NCBI GenBank assembly: GCA_021798395.1
Contig: JAJZHS010000039.1
Coordinates: 1 to 12,056, forward strand
Direction: 5' to 3'
Source of the DNA: Pseudomonadota bacterium
GTDB lineage: Bacteria; Pseudomonadota; Gammaproteobacteria; Burkholderiales; Burkholderiaceae_C
DNA: 12,056 bases
Below the pieces are notes generated by a model. That model saw nothing but the letters and a program-made list of their open reading frames with translations. It had not been told where the DNA came from and did no database searches. The translations under genes and the position numbers were made by a program. This document shows, piece after piece, positions 5,988-12,056 of the stretch (the stretch's first letter is position 1; each line of letters begins with the position of its first letter).

Positions 5988-7331
5988 TCAATCCTTCGCC
6001 TTGCGGTACGGATTGTGCGACGAGCGATACTCGATGCGCAGCGGAGTACCGTCGAGCTTGAACTGGCGCGTGAAACGCGCCTCCAGGTAGCGCGTGTAGC
6101 TCTGCGGCACGCGGTCCAGGGCGTTGCCGTGGATCACGATCACCGGCGGATTCTGCCCGCCCTGGTGCGCATAGCGCAGTTTCGGGCGTACGACTCCGGC
6201 GCGCGGCGGTTGCTGGAACGCGACCGCCTCCTGCAGTGCGCGGGTCAGCCGCGGCGTGGACAATTTGGTGAACGCGGCGCGATGCGATTCGCCGACCGCG
6301 CGCAGCAATGCTCCCAGGCCGCGCCTGCCCAGCGCCGAGATTTCGATCTGCCGCGCGAAACCCAGGAACGGCAGCCGCTCGTGCACGCTGTTGCGGAACA
6401 GTTGGCGCCGGTAATCGTCGGCCTTGTCCCACTTGTTCGCCGCCACGACCAGCGCGCGACCCGACTCGACGGCGAAGCCGGCGATGTGCGCGTCCTGGTC
6501 GGTGACGCCTTCGCTGGCGTCGAGCAGCAGCACGACCACGTTGGCCGTCTCGATCGCCTGCAGCGTCTTCAGCACGGAAAACTTCTCGATGGTCTCGAAC
6601 ACCCGGCCGCGCCTCCGCAGCCCGGCGGTGTCGATCAGCGTGTAGCGCACGCCGTCGCGCTCGAACGGCACCTCGATGGCGTCGCGCGTGGTCCCCGGCT
6701 GGTCGAAGGCGATCACCCGTTCCTCGCCGACCAGCGCGTTGATCAGCGTCGACTTGCCCACGTTGGGGCGGCCCGCCACCGCCAGCTTGATCGCGTGCGG
6801 CGTCTGTGCGTCGCCGTCGGGCGCGTCCTCGGGCGCGGCCGGCCCCAGCCGCGCGACGGTGGCGTCGAGCAGGGTGCCGACGCCGCTGCCGTGCGCGGCG
6901 CTGACGGCCAGCGGCTGGCCCAGACCGAGCTCATGGAATTCAGCCAGCGCGCTGGGCGGAAGACCCTCGGCCTTGTTGACCGCCAGCAGCACGTTCTTGC
7001 CCGTCTTGCGCAGATACGCCGCGATCTGCTGATCCTGCGGCGCCAGCCCGGTGCGCGCGTCGGTCAGGAACACGACCACGTCGCTCTCGGCGATCGCCTG
7101 CCGCGTCTGCCGCGCCATTTCCGCGACGATTCCGGTGTCGACGATCGGCTCGAAGCCGCCGGTGTCGACGACCAGGAAGCTGCGCGCGTTCCACTGCGTG
7201 CGCGCGTAATGCCGGTCGCGCGTCAACCCGGGAATGTCGGCGACGATCGCGTCGCGCGACCGCGTGACCCGGTTGAACAGCGTCGACTTGCCGACATTGG
7301 GCCGGCCGACGAATGCGACGACCGGGATCAT
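5988..7331 (-). CDS. der: Ribosome biogenesis double GTPase Der (EngA)
   Basis: Der is an essential GTPase with two tandem G domains, needed for 50S subunit maturation. The product is 447 residues. The first G domain has G1 GRPNVGKS (9-16), PGLTRDR (34-40), G3 DTGGFEP (56-62) and G4 NKAE (119-122). An acidic linker (about 163-179) follows. The second G domain has GRPNVGKS (187-194), QPGTTRD (211-217), DTAGLRRRG (234-242) and NKWD (299-302). The C-terminal KH-like domain includes VRPKLRYAHQGGQNPP near 381-396 and TPLRIEYRSSHNPY at 429-442. The NKAE motif, in place of the usual NKxD, also occurs in other betaproteobacterial Der proteins as I recall them. The ATG at 7331 overlaps the bamB stop by four bases (ATGA) and has no Shine-Dalgarno sequence, so coupled translation is likely. 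A longer upstream reading inside bamB is not conserved. Confidence 0.98.
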   Translation of the reverse strand: MIPVVAFVGRPNVGKSTLFNRVTRSRDAIVADIPGLTRDRHYARTQWNARSFLVVDTGGFEPIVDTGIVAEMARQTRQAIAESDVVVFLTDARTGLAPQDQQIAAYLRKTGKNVLLAVNKAEGLPPSALAEFHELGLGQPLAVSAAHGSGVGTLLDATVARLGPAAPEDAPDGDAQTPHAIKLAVAGRPNVGKSTLINALVGEERVIAFDQPGTTRDAIEVPFERDGVRYTLIDTAGLRRRGRVFETIEKFSVLKTLQAIETANVVVLLLDASEGVTDQDAHIAGFAVESGRALVVAANKWDKADDYRRQLFRNSVHERLPFLGFARQIEISALGRRGLGALLRAVGESHRAAFTKLSTPRLTRALQEAVAFQQPPRAGVVRPKLRYAHQGGQNPPVIVIHGNALDRVPQSYTRYLEARFTRQFKLDGTPLRIEYRSSHNPYRKAKD

Positions 7332-8467
7332 TGCGGGCGGTAGGCGTAGACGCCGCCGCGGGCGGTCACCGCGATCATGGTGTTGCCGTCGGCCAGCAGC
7401 GGCGAGCGGATCGCGCTGCCGTCGGTCGCGAACCGCCCGACCAGGCTTCCGTCGTGCGCCGACAGCAGGCTGACGTACCCCTGGTAGTCGCCGACCGCGA
7501 CCGTGGCGCCGACCAGCAGCGGCGCGCTCAAGCCGCGGTATTTGAGCTCGCTGTTGCGCCACGTCGGGTGGCCATCGGCGGCCGCGTACGCCTGCACCAC
7601 GCCGTCGCCCTGCGCGGCCACCAGCATGCTGCCGTCCTGGCTCACCGCGGTGCTGCCGTGGGCGTCGACGCTCCAGCGCAGCGTGCCGTTGGACGAGTCG
7701 ACGCAGCCGATGGTGGCGTCGAAGGTGCGCGCGCACACCTGTCCGCCGGCCAGCGCCGGAGTTCCGGTGACGCTGACCATGCGCTCGACTTCGGTGCTGC
7801 CGCGCGGATGCGCGAGCGTGGCCTGCCAGCGCAGCACGCCGCTGTCGAGCGACACTGCGTCGATGCGGCCGAGCGCGTCGCCCACCAGGACGGAGGATCC
7901 GTCGCGCGCCAGTCCGCCCGGTTGCTGCAGCAGCAATGCCGGAGCGCGCAGCTCAAGGCTCCACAGCTGCTTGCCGTCGGCCGCATTGAACGCCCACAAG
8001 CGCTGATCGGCGCCTTGCACGACGATGATGCCCTGCGCCACCAGGGGCGGCGTGATCACGCTGGTCGGAAGCTGGTACAGCCACAGCAGCTGGCCTTGCG
8101 GGCCCAGCGAGGCGAGTTGGTTGGAGCCGTTGACCACGGCGCTGAAATGACCGTCGCTTCCGGCGCCGGCGCTGATGCCCCCGGCCACCCGCGTGCGCCA
8201 CAGCACGTGCCCGTCGTGCACATCGATGCGCGCGACGCTGCCGTCGGCGCTGGCGACGACGACGCCGCCGGCGGCCAGCGCGGCGGCGAACGTCGGCGGC
8301 ACCGGGTCGAGCTGCACGGCCCACGCCGGGCTGACGCGCAGAATCGGCGGCACCGCCCCCAGCGGGGTCGGGTTCGGGCGCTTCGGCGCCGACGAACACG
8401 CACCGAGCAGCGCGGCGGCGAGGACTCCGACCGCGGCGGCGCGGAACAGGCTGCGGTGCGTCATCAT
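7328..8467 (-). CDS. bamB: Outer-membrane assembly lipoprotein BamB
   Basis: BamB is the beta-propeller lipoprotein of the BAM complex, which inserts beta-barrel proteins into the outer membrane. The 379-residue product starts with a lipoprotein signal peptide, hydrophobic from about 8 to 22, ending in the lipobox LLGAC with Cys24 as the lipidated residue. The residue after Cys is Ser, so outer-membrane sorting is expected. PQQ-like propeller blades follow, with repeated patterns such as DGSVARIDVHDGHVLW (75-90), DQRLWAFNAADGKQLW (154-169), LGRIDAVSLDSGVLRW (199-214), GDGVVQAYAAADGHPTW (287-303) and ARGGVYAYRP at the end. The start is ATG at 8467, overlapping the yfgM stop by four bases; an adjacent ATG at 8464 is nearly as good. 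GGAGG lies six bases upstream of the first. It sits between yfgM and der as in E. coli. Confidence 0.96.
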   Translation of the reverse strand: MMTHRSLFRAAAVGVLAAALLGACSSAPKRPNPTPLGAVPPILRVSPAWAVQLDPVPPTFAAALAAGGVVVASADGSVARIDVHDGHVLWRTRVAGGISAGAGSDGHFSAVVNGSNQLASLGPQGQLLWLYQLPTSVITPPLVAQGIIVVQGADQRLWAFNAADGKQLWSLELRAPALLLQQPGGLARDGSSVLVGDALGRIDAVSLDSGVLRWQATLAHPRGSTEVERMVSVTGTPALAGGQVCARTFDATIGCVDSSNGTLRWSVDAHGSTAVSQDGSMLVAAQGDGVVQAYAAADGHPTWRNSELKYRGLSAPLLVGATVAVGDYQGYVSLLSAHDGSLVGRFATDGSAIRSPLLADGNTMIAVTARGGVYAYRPQ

Positions 8468-9099
8468 GAACGGCCTCCGACGGCTTGCAGGCGCAACGCG
8501 ACGCTGCCGCGGTAGGCGTCGTCGGCGGGCAGTTGCTGCAACGCCTGCAGGTAGGCCTGGCGCGCCTGCGCGCGGTGCCCCTGCAGCGCCAGGATGTCGC
8601 CGCGGCGTGCGCTGAACAGACCGGCGAATGCCGCGTCCGGGCTGGCCTTCACGCTGGCCAGCGCGGCGTCGAGCTGGTGCGCGTCGGTCTGCAGCGACGA
8701 CAGCGCGAGCATGGCCGCGGCGCGGTACGCCGGATCGGCCGCGTGCGCGTCGGCCCAGCGCAGCAGGTGCTCGGCCTGCGCGGTGTCGCCGGCTTGGGCG
8801 GAACCCTTGGCGAGTTCGAGCGCGCCCATCGAGGCGTACACGCTGGAGCCGAAATGCCGGCGCAGCTCGGCGCACACAGCGCCGGCGCCGGCCATGTCCG
8901 AGGCGGCCATGCGCTGTCCGATCTGGGCGTACAGCGCCGAAGCCTTGACCGCCTGATGCTGCTGCCACCATTGCCAGCCGCGCGATCCGGCCCAGCCCAG
9001 CATGGCCGCGGCCACCAGCAGCGAAATCCAGGTGCCCCATCGGTCCCAGAAGTCGCGCAATTGCGCGAGTTGATCTTGTTCTTCGAGGTTGTAGCTCAT
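8464..9099 (-). CDS. yfgM: YfgM-like inner-membrane tetratricopeptide protein
   Basis: YfgM is an inner-membrane protein with a periplasmic TPR-like domain; in E. coli it associates with the SecYEG translocon and periplasmic chaperones such as PpiD. The 211-residue product has a short acidic cytoplasmic N-terminus (MSYNLEEQDQLAQLRDFW). One membrane segment spans about 24-40 (ISLLVAAAMLGWAG), and helical, Ala-rich TPR-like repeats run to the end, including a final one near 158-191 (GLFSARRGDILALQGHRAQARQAYLQAL split over two helices). Length and layout match the family. The ATG at 9099 follows hisS after 27 bases, with only a weak Shine-Dalgarno sequence. Its stop overlaps the bamB start. Position between hisS and bamB strongly supports the name. 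Confidence 0.93.
   Translation of the reverse strand: MSYNLEEQDQLAQLRDFWDRWGTWISLLVAAAMLGWAGSRGWQWWQQHQAVKASALYAQIGQRMAASDMAGAGAVCAELRRHFGSSVYASMGALELAKGSAQAGDTAQAEHLLRWADAHAADPAYRAAAMLALSSLQTDAHQLDAALASVKASPDAAFAGLFSARRGDILALQGHRAQARQAYLQALQQLPADDAYRGSVALRLQAVGGRS
8474..8478 (-). promoter_or_regulatory. Shine-Dalgarno sequence of bamB
   Basis: GGAGG on the minus strand lies inside the last codons of yfgM, six bases before the ATG at 8467 and nine before the ATG at 8464. It is the best ribosome binding site in the window, so bamB need not depend wholly on coupling to yfgM. Confidence 0.8.
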
Positions 9100-9122
9100 G
9101 TGTCGACCCGGGTTGAGTGCGC

Positions 9123-9138
9123 CATTCTAGGCGGCGCC
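9123..9138. repeat. 16-base direct repeat, copy 2 (hisS end)
   Basis: This is identical to 2285-2300 (CATTCTAGGCGGCGCC on the plus strand). Here the copy contains the hisS stop codon TAG (9127-9129) and the last few hisS codons, and it precedes yfgM by 25 bases. Copy 1 is wholly non-coding. A shared -10-like TAGAAT is present, but no -35 at proper spacing; a TTGGCA at 9141-9146 is only 11 bases away. Confidence 0.45.
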
Positions 9139-10416
9139 GATGCCAAGCAGCCGCAGCAGTTCGCCCACCGGCTGCAGCGGCACGCGCTGCTGCTGGGCCG
9201 CCGCGCCCTGGGTGTCGCGCAGCGCCTTGAGCGCGACTTCTCCGGCGGCCCACTCGTCGGCACCGAAGATCAGCGCGTGACGCGCTCCGCTGGCGTCGGC
9301 CTTTTTCATCTGCGACTTCAGGCTGCCGCCGCCGACATGCTGCAGCACGCTGCAGCCGGCCGCGCGAAGTTCCTCGGCGAGTTCGAACGCGCGCTCCAGC
9401 GCGGGCGCGTGTGCCAGCACCAGGTAGACGTCGGGAGCGCGCGGCGGCGGCAGCGCGTCGTCCTGGCCGAGCAGTTCGAGCACGCGCTCGACTCCCAGCG
9501 CCCAGCCGCAGGCCGGGGCCGGCTTGCCGCCGATCTGCGCGATCAGGCCGTCGTAGCGCCCGCCGGCGCACACGGTGCCCTGCGCGCCCAGCCGATCGGT
9601 GACCCACTCGAACACGGTCAGGTTGTAGTAGTCCAGGCCGCGCACCAGACGCGGGTTGACGCGGAAATCCAGGCCGGCTGCGCGCAACAGCGCGCGCACG
9701 CCGTCGAAGTGTTCGCGCGACTCGGCGCCGAGTTCGTCGAGCAGGCTGGGCGCGCCCTCGATCAACGGCTGCAGCGCCGGGTTCTTGCTGTCGAGGATGC
9801 GCAGCGGGTTGCTGTGCAGGCGCCGCCGCGCGTCGTCGTCGAGCTGCTCCAGGTGGCGCTCGAAATACGCGATCAACTTGGCGCGGTGGCGCTGGCGCTC
9901 GTCGGGCTGCCCCAGGCAGTTCAACTCCAGCCGCACGTCGCGCAGACCGAGCATCCGCCAAAGCCTGCGCGCCATCAGGATCAACTCGGCGTCGACGTCG
10001 GGGCCGGCGAAGCCCAGGGCCTCGGCGCCGACCTGGTGGAACTGCCGGTAGCGGCCGCGCTGCGGCCGCTCGTGGCGGAACATCGGGCCGGTGTACCACA
10101 GCCGCTTGCCGCCGTCGTACAGCAGGTTGTGCTCGATCGCCGCGCGCACCACCGCCGCGGTGTTCTCCGGGCGCAGCGTGAGCGGCTCGCCATTGAGCGC
10201 GTCGGTGAAGCTGTACATCTCCTTCTCGACGATGTCGGTCACCTCGCCGATGCCGCGCACGAACAAGGCGGTGGGCTCGACGATCGGGGTGCGGATGTTG
10301 CGGTAGCCGTACGCGTGCATGAGCGCGCGCACCTGCGCCTCGAACCATTCCCAGGACGCCGATTGCGCCGGCAACAGGTCGTTCATGCCCTTGACGGCAT
10401 TGAGTTTTGTGTTCAT
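9127..10416 (-). CDS. hisS: Histidyl-tRNA synthetase
   Basis: HisS attaches histidine to tRNA-His in the cytoplasm. The 429-residue product is a class II synthetase. It has KGMNDLLPAQ (9-18), LRPENTAAVVRA (81-92) and motif 2 TGPMFRHERPQRGRYRQFHQ (109-128). The HisA signature LVRGLDYYNLTVFEW (257-271) is followed by CAGGRYDGLI (283-292) and motif 3 GWALGVERV (304-312). The anticodon-binding domain runs from about 327 to the end, with GGGSLKSQMKKADASGARHALI (362-383). Both catalytic histidine motifs are intact, which separates it from the HisZ paralogue in this window. The ATG at 10416 is nine bases after the ispG stop; no strong Shine-Dalgarno sequence is seen, so coupling to ispG is likely. 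Length matches the family. Confidence 0.98.
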   Translation of the reverse strand: MNTKLNAVKGMNDLLPAQSASWEWFEAQVRALMHAYGYRNIRTPIVEPTALFVRGIGEVTDIVEKEMYSFTDALNGEPLTLRPENTAAVVRAAIEHNLLYDGGKRLWYTGPMFRHERPQRGRYRQFHQVGAEALGFAGPDVDAELILMARRLWRMLGLRDVRLELNCLGQPDERQRHRAKLIAYFERHLEQLDDDARRRLHSNPLRILDSKNPALQPLIEGAPSLLDELGAESREHFDGVRALLRAAGLDFRVNPRLVRGLDYYNLTVFEWVTDRLGAQGTVCAGGRYDGLIAQIGGKPAPACGWALGVERVLELLGQDDALPPPRAPDVYLVLAHAPALERAFELAEELRAAGCSVLQHVGGGSLKSQMKKADASGARHALIFGADEWAAGEVALKALRDTQGAAAQQQRVPLQPVGELLRLLGIGAA

Positions 10417-10425
10417 GCGGATGGC

Positions 10426-11688
<1,263 letters not shown>

Positions 11689-11698
11689 CACGGTGGGC

Positions 11699-12056
11699 TC
11701 AGGGCAATTGGACATGCGCAACGTTGCTCGGCGACGACGCCAGCGGTACCGGGCGGTCGCGGAACACGACGCGCGTGTGCGCCGCATTGCCGATGGTCAG
11801 GCGCAGCGGAAGTTGCGCAGGCGCGGCGGCCACGGCCTGCGCCACGCCGGGCTTCAGGATCGCGCTGAACAGAGTGTGGCCGGTCGCGTCGCGCACCTGG
11901 ACCCAGCTCGGTGCGTCGGCCTGCAATCGCAGCGGCGCCGAGGCCATCGCGCTGGGCAGGCCCAAGGGCCCCGGCGGCGGCGTCGCCGCGCCGGGCGCAC
12001 TGGCGGCCGAGGCCGCGTCCTCCGGCTTGGTCGCCTGCGGCGCGACCGGCCGCACC
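11699..12056 (-). CDS. rodZ: RodZ, cytoskeletal cell-shape protein, C-terminal end only
   Basis: Only the last 118 or so codons are in the window; the start lies beyond 12056. RodZ links the MreB cytoskeleton to the envelope: a cytoplasmic helix-turn-helix domain, one membrane segment and a periplasmic C-terminal domain. Visible here are a Pro/Ala-rich linker (roughly the first 40 visible residues, including ATPPPGP) and the C-terminal domain. The latter has PLRLQADAPSWVQVRDATG, TLFSAILKPG, LPLRLTIGNAAHTRVVF and the closing PVPLASSPSNVAHVQLP, matching the DUF4115 beta domain. The stop at 11699 is ten bases before the chosen ispG start. Position directly upstream of ispG, as in E. coli, supports the name. 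The diagnostic N-terminal half cannot be seen. Confidence 0.88.
   Translation of the reverse strand, partial: VRPVAPQATKPEDAASAASAPGAATPPPGPLGLPSAMASAPLRLQADAPSWVQVRDATGHTLFSAILKPGVAQAVAAAPAQLPLRLTIGNAAHTRVVFRDRPVPLASSPSNVAHVQLP

Noticed and set aside
5988..7736. A longer Der form with an extra 135 N-terminal residues.
   Set aside because: The extension is an off-frame reading of bamB; the conserved Der N-terminus begins at the ATG at 7331.

Overview
The window looks like core chromosome of a GC-rich betaproteobacterium, most likely Burkholderiales. All twelve protein genes lie on the minus strand, packed end to end with short gaps or overlaps. In transcription order (right to left) they are rodZ (C-terminal end only), ispG, hisS, yfgM, bamB, der, hfq, hflX, hflK, hflC, hisZ and purA (cut by the left edge). 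The taxonomic call rests on gene order, on lineage-like residues (for example NKAE as the G4 motif of the first Der GTPase domain) and on the betaproteobacterial form of Hfq. I cannot name the genus.

Right half (about 12056 to 5988): envelope and housekeeping genes. RodZ organises the MreB cytoskeleton. IspG makes isoprenoid precursor. HisS charges tRNA-His. YfgM is an inner-membrane partner of the Sec/periplasmic chaperone network. BamB is an outer-membrane lipoprotein of the BAM complex. Der is a double GTPase for 50S assembly. YfgM/BamB and BamB/Der overlap by four bases (ATGA), suggesting translational coupling.

Left half (about 5840 to 1): the hfq block. Hfq is the RNA chaperone, HflX a ribosome-splitting GTPase, and HflK and HflC are SPFH proteins that control the FtsH protease. 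They are followed by HisZ, the regulatory subunit of ATP phosphoribosyltransferase, and PurA, adenylosuccinate synthetase. hfq and hflX overlap by 26 bases, and hflX and hflK by four.

In E. coli the two halves are separate clusters (rodZ-ispG-hisS-yfgM-bamB-der and hfq-hflX-hflK-hflC-...-purA). Here they are joined at the 147-base der-hfq gap, the longest gap in the window. It holds a plausible hfq promoter, a 7-bp-stem hairpin and a 14-base perfect palindrome in the hfq leader. It is the most interesting non-coding stretch.

No tRNA, rRNA, CRISPR, insertion sequence, phage gene or clear strong terminator was seen, and no stretch over 300 bases lacks a gene. The very long plus-strand open frames are antisense shadows typical of GC-rich DNA. 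I found no convincing undescribed system. The findings are mostly modest observations on regulation, gene overlap and gene order.
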